From Alicyclobacillaceae bacterium I2511 (lineage in GTDB: Bacteria; Bacillota; Bacilli; Alicyclobacillales; Alicyclobacillaceae): DNA of 63,141 nucleotides. The notes under the pieces are model-generated. The model had not been told where the DNA came from. It worked only from the letters and a program-made list of their open reading frames with translations, and did not search any database. Of this stretch, positions 7,486 to 15,668 are shown in pieces (within the stretch, counting starts at the first letter, position 1; each line of letters opens with the position of its first letter). The stretch covers positions 1 to 63,141 of the forward strand of contig QXHL01000015.1 in NCBI GenBank assembly GCA_003584005.1. Reading direction: 5' to 3'. The translations under genes were made by a program, and so were the position numbers.

Positions 7486-9270
7486 CTAGTCCTCCCGTAC
7501 TTCTACAACTTCGCGGCCAAACAAGTGTATAGCCCGACTCGCCAAGTCGTCCGTATTTGTATTTTCTTCATTGCCTGGGTTGCCTGTTAATGACTTTTCA
7601 GTCCCATCTGTCTCCGCACAAAATTGCTCCCAGTCTGTTCGTAAGAGTGCCAAGACTTGCAAGGGACGCCCCATCACAGTGGACAATCCCTGTTCAATCG
7701 CAGCCCGTTCAGCTGGTTTCATCACGGCGTTGCGCTGCGGCTGAAAAGCAAAAGCCAATACGGCCACATCCTCAGTCATCAGTACTAAAGACCCAGTTTT
7801 CAACCAGCCGTAAGCCTGACTCCGTACCCTCTGAACCTCACCCAACAACTGCTCCCAGCGCTGCTGCAACAGACCCATCAAAACAGGATTGGCCTGATCT
7901 TGAAGTTCCTTAAGCACCTGCTTTTTACGTCCAGAAACTCCAGTCATAGGCCGTGCAACAGATGGCTGTGCTGGCGGCGACAATCCCTGTTTAGTCTTTG
8001 GTGGCGAGTTTTCCAATCCAGGACCTGTACCACCAACCACAGCGGTCTCCCCCGTCCCAGCTTGTGCCGTGGACAAGTTAGCTGGGGTAACCACAGGTGT
8101 CTTGCGCAAACGTGCGGGTGCTGCGGGTGCTGCGGGAACTGCAGAAGCTGCTGCAGCAGATGCTACAGGGGCCAACCCGCCTACCCGTATGGGTTCCCAA
8201 GATGCCAATTCCAACACCGCAATCTCCAACGCCAACCGAGGCTGATCCACAAAGCGCAAGTGTACATAGGTTTCCCCCAATTTCTGCACACCTGTCAAGA
8301 GCCAGGGAATTTCGCACTGATCCGCCAACTCTCGGTATCCCGGTCTCAGAACCTCTTCCTCATTCCCTTTTGACAGCTTAACCACCAAAATATCCCGTAG
8401 GGCTTCCACCACGTCGTGGACAACTCGCGCGGCATCCTTACCAGCCATATACCAATCCAATAACAACTGCAAGGCCCCTTGCAGGTCTTTGCGCCAGAGT
8501 GCCTCGACAAGTGAAAGCAAAGCCCGTGCGTCCACCCCACCCGTGACTTGGGCCACATCCTCCGTGGTAATGTGGCCACCGCCGTAGGCTGCCGTTTGTT
8601 CCAGCAGCCCTAATGCATCCCGTAGCCCCCCATCGGCAATGTCCGCAATCCGCCACAACGAATCCTCTTCACATCTCCAACCCTCGTCTTTACAGACGAC
8701 TCCTAAGCGATCGCGAATGTCGCGCGGAGAAATCCGCCGAAAGTCAAATCTTTGACAGCGAGAAACAATTGTAGCAGGAATTTTGTGGGGCTCAGTAGTT
8801 GCCAATACAAATAGAGTATGTGCCGGTGGCTCTTCCAGAGTCTTGAGCAGGGCGTTAAAAGCCTCAGGTGTCAGCATGTGGACCTCATCCACAATGTAAA
8901 CCTTACGTTTCAGGTTGGCTGGCGCATACTGAACCTTATCGCGCAATTGCCGGATCTCATCCACGCCCCGGTTGGAGGCTGCATCAATCTCCTCCACATC
9001 CACATTGGTCCCCTCGCGAATACTCTGACAAACAGCACACACATTACAGGGTTCGGCCCCTATGGGAGACAGGCAGTTCACAGCCTTGGCCAGCACCTTT
9101 GCGGCGCTGGTCTTCCCCGTCCCGCGCGGTCCGCAAAACAGGTAAGCATGTGCAACCTGCCCTAATTGGATGGCATTTGTCAAAGTTTGCGTGACATGGG
9201 GTTGTCCCACCAAGTCTGCAAAAGACTGCGGCCGCCAAGTGCGGTACAGTGCCTGATAACCCTCTCCCAT
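7486..9270 (-). CDS. dnaX: DNA polymerase III gamma/tau subunit
   Basis: AAA+ clamp-loader ATPase. 594 residues. N-terminus RTWRPQSFADLVGQ, Walker A GPRGTGKTSAAK, a zinc-finger region CLSPIGAEPCNVCAVC, Walker B YIVDEVHMLT, sensor 1 FVLATTEPHKIP with the arginine finger nearby in IVSRCQRFDFRRI. The tail from about residue 370 is Ala/Pro-rich and ends in a domain likely to contact the polymerase. I see no obvious slippery heptamer for a programmed frameshift. ATG 9270 follows GGGAAAGGGGGAAGG. First gene of dnaX-ybaB-recR. Confidence 0.95.
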   Translation of the reverse strand: MGEGYQALYRTWRPQSFADLVGQPHVTQTLTNAIQLGQVAHAYLFCGPRGTGKTSAAKVLAKAVNCLSPIGAEPCNVCAVCQSIREGTNVDVEEIDAASNRGVDEIRQLRDKVQYAPANLKRKVYIVDEVHMLTPEAFNALLKTLEEPPAHTLFVLATTEPHKIPATIVSRCQRFDFRRISPRDIRDRLGVVCKDEGWRCEEDSLWRIADIADGGLRDALGLLEQTAAYGGGHITTEDVAQVTGGVDARALLSLVEALWRKDLQGALQLLLDWYMAGKDAARVVHDVVEALRDILVVKLSKGNEEEVLRPGYRELADQCEIPWLLTGVQKLGETYVHLRFVDQPRLALEIAVLELASWEPIRVGGLAPVASAAAASAVPAAPAAPARLRKTPVVTPANLSTAQAGTGETAVVGGTGPGLENSPPKTKQGLSPPAQPSVARPMTGVSGRKKQVLKELQDQANPVLMGLLQQRWEQLLGEVQRVRSQAYGWLKTGSLVLMTEDVAVLAFAFQPQRNAVMKPAERAAIEQGLSTVMGRPLQVLALLRTDWEQFCAETDGTEKSLTGNPGNEENTNTDDLASRAIHLFGREVVEVRED

Positions 9271-9384
9271 CGCAAACCTTCCCCCTTTCCCTTACGTTAA
9301 CACAGGGACCCCGCTGCCTCAAACCATCCACTTTGCATGAAATCAGTGCTGCAACAAATCCGCATCATGGGTCTAGATCTTTAC

Positions 9385-10482
9385 TTAGAGACAATTCGTA
9401 TTTTCTTCTTGTGCAAATTCGGGTAACAGTTTTGGTAGCAATATGGAGAAGGTCGTTCCAAAGCCCTTAGAACTCACTCGAATTTCCCCTTTGTGCTCTG
9501 AAATAATCCGTTGACAAATCGGTAGTCCGAGGCCGGTCCCCTTCTCCTTAGTGGTAAAAAACGCATCAAATATTTTATCCATTTGATAATAAGGAATCCC
9601 CGGTCCAGTGTCCGCCACTTCCAATCGAACCGTTCCACCGTCGACGTCCAACGATACCGTTAAAACCCCCCCATCTTCCATGGCTTCCATCGCGTTTTTT
9701 ACCAGATTCAAAACCACTTGCTTCATCATGCCTGCGTCTGCCCAGACCAGCGGGGTTTCTAAGAGGTGCCAGCGAACCTCAATCTTTCGCAGCAACGCCT
9801 CAGACTCCACTAACGGCCGTAATTCTTCCACCAACTGTTGAATACTACTGGGGACCTTGCACATTCTGTGGGGTTTTGCCAGCAATAATAGCTCGCTGAC
9901 AAGGTCATTCACGCGGTCTATTTCTTGCAACATCACCTGCACATACTCCCTTTGTTCAATCACATTCTGGCTTGCATACCGATGCTCGAGCATTTGCAAA
10001 AGCCCCCTTACAGTGGTCAGGGGGTTACGAATTTCGTGTGCAATTCCTGCTGCAATTTTGCCAATGGTAGCAAGTTTTTCAGTACGCTGCATCTGCTGTT
10101 CCAACATGCTGAAATCTCCAAGGTCTTTCATTAGAACAAACATCCCTGTAAAACCCTGCGCACCCTCGCGACAATAAGAGTCAATCAGTACGTGACGAAT
10201 GCCGTGACCCATGGTCCATGTGAGGACAGCGTTTCTATACTCAAGACGGTGACCTACCATATTCGCAAGCCAACGATATTCTTCTCGGTCTTCCTGCAGA
10301 CATTGACGTAAAGGCAGCGGATGACCCACGCCTGCGGACACATCCAACAAACTGCCCGCCAAGTCGTTGTGAAGGGTCAACTGCAGGTCTTTATCCAAAA
10401 AGGCAATCCCAGAATTCAACCACTTTGCAATTTTCAGGTCGCCCATCACTTGCCCACCCTTACGCAACACCTGTTCCCCCAT
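9385..10482 (-). CDS. Soluble sensor histidine kinase (PAS-like N-terminus, sporulation-kinase type)
   Basis: Two-component kinase of 365 residues with no membrane segment. The N-terminal ~125 residues look PAS-like (LNSGIAFLDKDLQLTL). The HisKA domain has the H-box AAGIAHEIRNPLTTVRG; HATPase_c shows an N-box (VLNLVKNAMEAM), DTGPGIP, FDAFFTTKEKGTGLGLPI. This architecture resembles KinA/KinE-type kinases feeding the Spo0 phosphorelay. ATG 10482 is set by AAAGGAG 9 nt upstream; the frame is open further upstream but that stretch covers the SRP RNA and tRNA. No response regulator is adjacent. It is inserted between dnaX and the SRP RNA gene, which are neighbours in B. subtilis. Confidence 0.88.
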   Translation of the reverse strand: MGEQVLRKGGQVMGDLKIAKWLNSGIAFLDKDLQLTLHNDLAGSLLDVSAGVGHPLPLRQCLQEDREEYRWLANMVGHRLEYRNAVLTWTMGHGIRHVLIDSYCREGAQGFTGMFVLMKDLGDFSMLEQQMQRTEKLATIGKIAAGIAHEIRNPLTTVRGLLQMLEHRYASQNVIEQREYVQVMLQEIDRVNDLVSELLLLAKPHRMCKVPSSIQQLVEELRPLVESEALLRKIEVRWHLLETPLVWADAGMMKQVVLNLVKNAMEAMEDGGVLTVSLDVDGGTVRLEVADTGPGIPYYQMDKIFDAFFTTKEKGTGLGLPICQRIISEHKGEIRVSSKGFGTTFSILLPKLLPEFAQEENTNCL

Positions 10483-10703
10483 ACTTGCAACTCCTTTCTT
10501 GGCCTCTTGCTGCGTATCCGGAAATTCGCAGAAAAAAACTATTCTCCTGCCACCCTGCCTTGCTTCGACAAAACCTCCCACCCCTCGGTCCGACGCACCC
10601 CATTCAGTACACGGCCAAATTCCAAAAATATCCTGCAATTCCCTGGTTGCTAGGGTGCGTATCCCTGTTTTTAGATACAAAAAATGAGTCACGCATTTTC
10701 TAA

Positions 10704-10820
10704 TCAGGAACCCAGCTAGGCTTGCCCACGTCGCCCGAAAGGTCTTCCTTAGTGCTGCTTCCGTCAGGACCTGACACGGTTCGGGAGTTTTCGACGCATG
10801 GGACCCGGATGGGTTCCTGA
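10704..10820 (-). ncRNA. ffs: Signal recognition particle RNA, small bacterial type (4.5S-like)
   Basis: RNA scaffold for Ffh in co-translational targeting. The minus strand carries the near-invariant apical loop GTCAGGTCCTGACGGAAGCA followed by GCACTAAGG, closed by long complementary ends (TCAGGAACCCA and TGGGTTCCTGA). About 110-117 nt, i.e. the short form without an Alu domain; many Bacillales have a ~270-nt form, so this is noteworthy. It lies between tadA/tRNA-Ser and dnaX, like scr in B. subtilis. Confidence 0.92.
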
Positions 10821-10848
10821 TTGCAAAACACGTAACTCGTAAAAAAGA

Positions 10849-10938
10849 TGGCGGAGAGAGTGGGATTCGAACCCACGAGCCCCGAACAGGGCTACTCGCT
10901 TTCGAGACGAGCTCTTTCGACCCCTCAGACATCTCTCC
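10849..10938 (-). tRNA. tRNA-Ser(CGA)
   Basis: 90 nt with encoded CCA. Acceptor stem GGAGAGA/TCTCTCC, anticodon arm CTCGTCTCGAAAGCGAG giving anticodon CGA, a long class II variable arm (AGCCCTGTTCGGGGCT), and T-arm GTGGGTTCGAATCCCAC. A T6 run follows directly (10841-10846). The 5' end overlaps the last 14 nt of tadA. Confidence 0.95.
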
Positions 10939-11413
10939 ATGTTTGGAATGCAGACTTACCCCGCAAGTCGCGGAAAAAGTCTTTTAGTATCATACCACAT
11001 TCTTCGGCAAGGATACCAGAGCTTACTTCTGGGAGATGGTTCCATAGCCCCGGAGCTAACAAATTCAGCTTGGATTCTAGAGCCCCCCCTTTCGGGTCAG
11101 AAGCTCCATAGTAAATGTGGCGTATCCGGCTCAACACCGCGGCTCCCGCACACATGGGACAGGGTTCAAGTGTGACATACAAGTCACAATTCGTCAGGCG
11201 CCATCCCCCCAACTGCCGACTGGCTTGTTGAATCGCCAAAAGCTCTGCGTGTGCTGTTGGGTCCTGCCAGGTTTCCCGCAGGTTATAGGCACCCGCCAAC
11301 ACGTGACCGTCCCTCACTAGGACCGCACCAATGGGCACCTCACCCTGTGCACCAGCAGTGCGAGCGTAGTCCAAGGCAACCCGCATCCAGTGTTCATGGG
11401 ACACTTCTTGCAT
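10925..11413 (-). CDS. tadA: tRNA-specific adenosine deaminase
   Basis: Deaminates A34 to inosine in tRNA-Arg(ACG). About 162 residues with the zinc-dependent deaminase motifs HAELLAIQ (His ligand and catalytic Glu) and PCPMCAGA (two Cys ligands), plus GAYNLRE. ATG 11413 has GAGG 10 nt upstream; GTG 11419 is an alternative. Its final codons and stop (10925-10927) lie within the 5' end of the tRNA-Ser gene, so maturation of the tRNA from a common transcript would remove the end of this message. Confidence 0.94.
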   Translation of the reverse strand: MQEVSHEHWMRVALDYARTAGAQGEVPIGAVLVRDGHVLAGAYNLRETWQDPTAHAELLAIQQASRQLGGWRLTNCDLYVTLEPCPMCAGAAVLSRIRHIYYGASDPKGGALESKLNLLAPGLWNHLPEVSSGILAEECGMILKDFFRDLRGKSAFQTWRDV

Positions 11414-11425
11414 GTTCACACGTCC

Positions 11426-11704
11426 TCAGCTTGGCTTTTCATGCCTGGGATGTGCCGCCACCGCTTGGGCAGCCCGGGCCAGTTGTTGCAACACATCCGA
11501 TTCTAATTGTAAATTAAAGTACTCCGCCTTGGCATACAATTCCCCTGTGTGCCGTGACACATACCGAGGTGGCAAGTGATTCAGAGCAATCGCCAAAATG
11601 TCCTCCTGGCACAACAAACAAGCACAAGCTAAACGCCCAGGCTGGACGTAAGCTTCATACAAAATTTGACGGGTCACCTGCTCTGTGACATTCACTACAC
11701 TCAT
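11426..11704 (-). CDS. ComFB-like protein
   Basis: About 92 residues matching the ComFB family: CACLLCQEDILAIALNHLPPRYV includes the two cysteines of the CxC..C pattern and the conserved ALN.LPPRYV block. The family is named for late-competence locus comF, but its members' function is not established; some bind nucleotides. ATG 11704 is preceded by GGGGTGAG. It is tandem with tadA on the minus strand, 12 nt upstream of it, so an operon is likely. Confidence 0.75.
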   Translation of the reverse strand: MSVVNVTEQVTRQILYEAYVQPGRLACACLLCQEDILAIALNHLPPRYVSRHTGELYAKAEYFNLQLESDVLQQLARAAQAVAAHPRHEKPS

Positions 11705-11949
11705 GGCACTCACCCCGAAACGGTCCATTCTTCCACACCAGGACCGTGTATAGACCCGCTGCCGATGGTGTACAGACTGCTGTCGCTTTATTGTAGCATG
11801 ATCTCGGGGCCAAGTACCCGTTTTCCCCATCGCCTTGAACGGTGCACTCCCTGCTTTGCGCCCGCATAGGCTACCTTAGCGAGCAACCACGGGTAGGGGG
11901 AATTTGCCCGCCCATATGTGCGCATTTATGCATCCAAGGAGGGTCTCAC

Positions 11950-13800
11950 ATGTGTGGAATTGCTGGATGGATAGACTGGCAGCGAGATCTCACAAATGAG
12001 CGGGAAACAGTCGCCGCCATGGGGCGTCCCCTGGTCTGTCGGGGTCCAGATGCAGAGGGATTGTGGGTCAGCCCTTCCGCAGCCTTTGCCCACAGGCGTT
12101 TGGTGGTTGTAGACCCACAGGGCGGATCACAACCCATGACCCGCATTCTAGGAAATCGTAGCTATACCCTGGTTTACAATGGAGAGTTGTATAATACAGA
12201 GTCCGTTCGTCAAGATTTGCAAGACCTTGGATTTCACTTCCAGTCCTACAGTGACACGGAGGTCGTCTTGGTGGCTTACATGGCCTGGGGTACAGCATGT
12301 GTAGAACACTTCAACGGCATTTTCGCCATCGCCATCTGGGATGAAGCGAATCGTCAGGTGTTTTTAGCCCGCGACCGTTTGGGCGTAAAGCCTCTGTTTT
12401 ACGCTCGTCGAGGGTCCAGCTTTTTATTTGCCTCAGAACTAAAATCACTCTTGGCACACCCTTCTGTGGAACCCATTGTGGATGCCCAAGGACTGGCAGA
12501 AATTCTTGCCATTGGACCCGCTCGAACCCCCGGTACTGGTATCTTTAAAAATGTGTACGAACTGCGAGCTGGCTACTGGCTGGTGGCGACAGACCAAAGG
12601 GTACAAACAGAAGTTTATTGGCAACTGGAATCCCACGTACACACCGACACCCTCGACGAAACCGTCGCCCATGTGCGGGAGTTGCTTATTGATACCGTGG
12701 AGCGGCAACTCGTATCCGATGTACCCGTATGTACATTTTTGTCTGGAGGGCTCGATTCCAGCGCCGTTACAGCCATTGCCACACACTATTACCAGCAGCA
12801 GGGGCGTAGTCCACTGCACACCTATTCCGTGGAAATTGCAGACATGGAAAAATATTTTGAAGCGAACAGCTTCCAAAAAAGTGTGGATGCACCCTGGGCA
12901 CGCTACTTAGCCGAATCGCTGGGTACGAAACACCATTCCGTGGTGGTGAAAATGCCCGACATGATCCGCAACCTCATGACTCCCCTACGCTGGCGGGACG
13001 TGCCTGGAATGGCGGACATCGATGTGTCTATGTACCTATTCTGTAAAGAAGTCAAACTGAACCATACCGTGGCTGTGACAGGTGAAGCCGCTGATGAAGT
13101 GTTTGGTGGATATCCCTGGTTTCACCACCAGGATGCGTTGGCAGCGAACACCTTTCCATGGTCCTTGCAACTGGCTCGGCGATTGCAGGTGGTAGCACCC
13201 GCCATTCGGGAACAACTGAAACTAGAAGAATATGTGGCACAGCGTTACCATGAGGCTCTGGCAGAGGTTCCCCGTCTGCGCGGTGAAAACTCCCATGAAG
13301 CTCGGATTCGGGAGATTGGTTACCTGAGTCTCACCCGCTTTTTGCCCACCCTACTGGACCGCAAAGACCGCATGAGCATGGGAGCTAGTCTCGAAGCACG
13401 AGTCCCCTTCACAGACCACCGCCTGGTCGAGTACGTTTTCAACGTTCCTTGGTCTATGAAGTCCTGTGATGGCGAGGTCAAGGGCCTCTTGCGGCGAGCC
13501 ATGAAAGGATGGCTCCCAGAAGATGCCCTGTATCGGAAAAAAAGCCCCTATCCCGGTACTCCTAACCCCGAATACTTGCAGGCCGTACGAGAACAGTCCC
13601 TGGCCATGCTGGAGGATGCCAAATCCCCCATTCAACCACTTATCCATGTGCCGGGTATTCGTGAATTAGTGACCGCCAGCTACCAGCCGCACGAGCACCG
13701 CCCCTGGTTTGGCCAAATTATGGGCACCGCCCAAATGTTTCATTACCTGCTTGAGGTCAATCAGTGGCTACAGGAGTACCAGGTGCAGTTGGACGTGTAG
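11950..13800 (+). CDS. asnB: Asparagine synthase (glutamine-hydrolysing)
   Basis: Makes asparagine from aspartate, glutamine and ATP. 616 residues: class II glutamine amidotransferase domain beginning MCGIAGW with the catalytic Cys2, RLVVVDP, VYNGELYN and SDTEVVL; then the synthetase domain with the PP-loop FLSGGLDSSAV, TGEAADEVFGGYPW and KDRMSMGASLEARVPF. The start is fixed by Cys2 and by AAGGAGGGTC upstream. Monocistronic; it converges on the next gene with only 10 nt between stops. In B. subtilis three paralogues differ in role (growth, sporulation); which this represents is unclear. Confidence 0.95.
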   Translation: MCGIAGWIDWQRDLTNERETVAAMGRPLVCRGPDAEGLWVSPSAAFAHRRLVVVDPQGGSQPMTRILGNRSYTLVYNGELYNTESVRQDLQDLGFHFQSYSDTEVVLVAYMAWGTACVEHFNGIFAIAIWDEANRQVFLARDRLGVKPLFYARRGSSFLFASELKSLLAHPSVEPIVDAQGLAEILAIGPARTPGTGIFKNVYELRAGYWLVATDQRVQTEVYWQLESHVHTDTLDETVAHVRELLIDTVERQLVSDVPVCTFLSGGLDSSAVTAIATHYYQQQGRSPLHTYSVEIADMEKYFEANSFQKSVDAPWARYLAESLGTKHHSVVVKMPDMIRNLMTPLRWRDVPGMADIDVSMYLFCKEVKLNHTVAVTGEAADEVFGGYPWFHHQDALAANTFPWSLQLARRLQVVAPAIREQLKLEEYVAQRYHEALAEVPRLRGENSHEARIREIGYLSLTRFLPTLLDRKDRMSMGASLEARVPFTDHRLVEYVFNVPWSMKSCDGEVKGLLRRAMKGWLPEDALYRKKSPYPGTPNPEYLQAVREQSLAMLEDAKSPIQPLIHVPGIRELVTASYQPHEHRPWFGQIMGTAQMFHYLLEVNQWLQEYQVQLDV

Positions 13801-13810
13801 AACAGGGTTA

Positions 13811-14110
13811 CTATTCCACGGCCGATGAAACCGCAGTGAAGCGCCGTTCTACCACCTCTTGCAAAGTGAGAATCTCCGTTGACTGGCTTTCTGTCGTTAT
13901 ATAGAAAACGTCTCCCTGAGGGCTGGTGTACCGGGCCATGATGCGGCTCCCCGAAGTAATTGCCAAATCATTGGCCAATCCGCCCAAGTGGGAGACATCC
14001 CCCCAATCCCCCGCTAAATAGCGAGAAAAGCCGTCAATTAAGTCTTGCGCAGAAATAGCGCTTCCGAGCACATGCGAACTGATTTTCACCTTCCCGACCT
14101 CGAACAGCAT
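13811..14110 (-). CDS. Small conserved hypothetical protein (GDWGD family)
   Basis: About 99 residues. It resembles a widespread small family, often found on plasmids or near mobile DNA, with the pattern ...YLAGDWGDV....NDLAI..GSRIMARYTSP.GD.FYITTE.....T.L. Some members are mis-annotated as restriction-modification subunits; I do not assign a function. ATG 14110 has GAAAGGGG about 10 nt upstream; an upstream open frame extends to 14233 but lacks family similarity. Encoded downstream of the initiator tRNA on the same strand. Confidence 0.6.
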   Translation of the reverse strand: MLFEVGKVKISSHVLGSAISAQDLIDGFSRYLAGDWGDVSHLGGLANDLAITSGSRIMARYTSPQGDVFYITTESQSTEILTLQEVVERRFTAVSSAVE

Positions 14111-14266
14111 CCGACGTGCGACCCCTTTCAGCACACAAACTCGTACCAAAGGGATTTCTCCATCTTCGACAATTTTCCTCTTGGCAAATACAGTATCACA
14201 TGCCAAGAATACAGTTTTCAACGCTACATGCACATTTGGATGGGTTGTAATCTGCGAATAAATCTA

Positions 14267-14342
14267 TGGTTGCGGGGGCAGGACTTGAACCTGCGACCTT
14301 CGGGTTATGAGCCCGACGAGCTGCCAACTGCTCCACCCCGCG
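14267..14342 (-). tRNA. Initiator tRNA-fMet (CAT)
   Basis: 76 nt with encoded CCA. Anticodon arm TCGGGCTCATAACCCGA has the three consecutive G-C pairs of initiator tRNAs, and the first acceptor pair is a C-A mismatch (CGCGGGG against CCCCGCA). T-arm GCAGGTTCAAGTCCTGC. Isolated from any rRNA or other tRNA gene in the window. Confidence 0.95.
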
Positions 14343-14717
14343 TCGAGGAAAACTAAGAAGTTGATGTCTTCCAGAGGGAACAATGAGTATCTTACCACTT
14401 CTGGATCCATGGATCAAGTATTCGCGATTAGTCCGGTAAAATATTACCGAAGCGCCCATGATCTAGCGGCCCTCATTAGAGATGAAAATCCATTTTATGC
14501 AAGTTTCATCTTCTTGCATGAGTGCTACTTCCATTTTAAACGAATGTGTTCCCATCTTGATGTTCCCACTTTACGCAGGATCTTCTGTGTCATACAATCC
14601 ATGTAAGAACACATATTAAAAACAAGTGAGGCACAATTAGGCGTTTTGTACAGAACTTCATTCCTACCCTGTCCCCAGGGGGGATGAAGTGCAGGGATCG
14701 CAGAAATAGGCACTAAA
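14343..14717. other. Intergenic stretch without a supported gene
   Basis: About 375 bp between the initiator tRNA and repeat copy B. A plus-strand open frame from ATG 14409 could encode about 65 residues but has no ribosome-binding site and no recognisable motif, so it is not called. Confidence 0.4.
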
Positions 14718-15219
14718 ATCGTACCTATTCAGCTTTTTCGACCCGCTTTCAGGCCCCATAAGGCCTATTTTGAGACTGTCGATTCACTGGGTCTCGTAGG
14801 ACATTTTCGTTCCATATAGGGGTTTCTTCTGCAAATTATACTCCCCAGCTAGGATTTACTTAGGAGCTGATTCGCCAGTCTCAAATAAGGGGCCCCAGGT
14901 CGCTTATAGGCCTTTTCAAGCCACTTTCCGCATCAATAGGCGTTCGCCAGGCCCTTATTTCAGCAAATTCGGTGAAAAACAGCGGGAAAACGTGCAATAG
15001 ACGACTTTCACACCCTTATTTGCGTTTCATCGCTCGATATTTGATGATTTAGCGACTGGGAGACCCTTATTTCCAGAACCGTAAAAATCGATCCCCTGCA
15101 CACTAAGGAGGGCTCCCCAATCCTTTGGGCAGGTGTGGGGCCCGTTCTTGCTCTTACCTGAAAAGCCCAACCTCCCCGCAGAACGAGTCTAGGGCCTGAA
15201 AAAGCCGAATAGGTACGAT
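14718..15219 (-). mobile_element. MITE-like element containing modular repeat copy B
   Basis: About 500 bp bounded by terminal inverted repeats. The left end 14718-14739 and right end 15198-15219 match with one difference (ATCGTACCTATTC then A or G then GCTTTTTC), and the inverted match continues to AGGCCC after an insert on the left. The inside (about 14800-15130) is the inverted, diverged copy of 6087-6405. No transposase ORF inside. A decayed transposase fragment abuts it on the right. The origin as a non-autonomous transposon is an inference. Confidence 0.6.
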
Positions 15220-15233
15220 TATGAGACCGTCGA

Positions 15234-15473
15234 TTAACTGTTTTGCAAAAACTCTGTAGGAAGTTCTTGCAATTTGCGATAAATCGTAAGCCCGTGAATG
15301 GACTCGAGTTGCACAAAGGACTGCAAGTCCGGATTTTAGCGAAGGTTTCCCTCAATGTTCCAAAACAATTTGTGCTGGCGAAGCTACGCGTCTACCAATA
15401 AAAGAATCGCAGCACCCGTAAGTAGTTTTTTGCCCCATAATCTGCAAATGGATGACGATAGCACTATAAAACC
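15234..15473 (-). pseudogene. Decayed transposase fragment (IS4-like N-terminal region)
   Basis: One minus-strand frame reads, with two internal stops, KKLLTGAAILLLVDA stop LRQHKLFWNIEGNLR stop NPDLQSFVQLESIHGLTIYRK then LQELPTEFLQNS stop. The pattern (L.TGAA..LL.A.L.Q......IE.NLR.NP.LQ....LESIHG.T..RKL.ELP) resembles the N-terminal region of IS4-type transposases. It is cut off where the MITE-like element begins. Family assignment is from memory of such transposases and should be checked by search. Confidence 0.5.
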
Positions 15474-15601
15474 AGTATATATATGGATTGTGTGTAGCCT
15501 GGAATCTATTTGCAAAGCCAGTGCCATAAACCCTTATTCGCTCGGGGATTGCGCAATTCCCTTTCGTTTCCTAGCTACCCTGTTATGTTTTCATTCCTAA
15601 A

Positions 15602-15662
15602 TTGTCTAAGTTCTAGACAACCAGCGTCCTGTGTAAACTAACACAAGCCTCTGGTTGTCTAG
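15602..15662. repeat. Cluster of TTGTCTA/TAGACAA inverted repeats
   Basis: TTGTCTA (15602-15608) faces TAGACAA (15614-15620). A perfect 12-bp inverted repeat CTAGACAACCAG / CTGGTTGTCTAG spans 15613-15624 and 15651-15662, with an inner TGTGT/ACACA stem. It ends 7 nt before the stop of the next minus-strand gene, so it may be its terminator, though no T-run follows. Confidence 0.55.
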
Positions 15663-15668
15663 GAAACT

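Noticed and set aside
7486-9270. Programmed frameshift in dnaX
   Set aside because: I found no classical slippery heptamer with a following hairpin; a single full-length product is assumed.
10483-10932. In-frame upstream extension of the sensor kinase to 515 residues
   Set aside because: It would cover the SRP RNA and most of tRNA-Ser, has no kinase-like sequence, and the ATG at 10482 has an ideal AAAGGAG site.
11680-11702. Possible second GlnR/TnrA box (TGTGACATTCACTACA) near asnB
   Set aside because: The second half does not fit TNACA at the required spacing, and it lies inside the divergent ComFB-like gene.
14409-14606. 65-codon plus-strand ORF after the initiator tRNA
   Set aside because: No ribosome-binding site and no recognisable motif.
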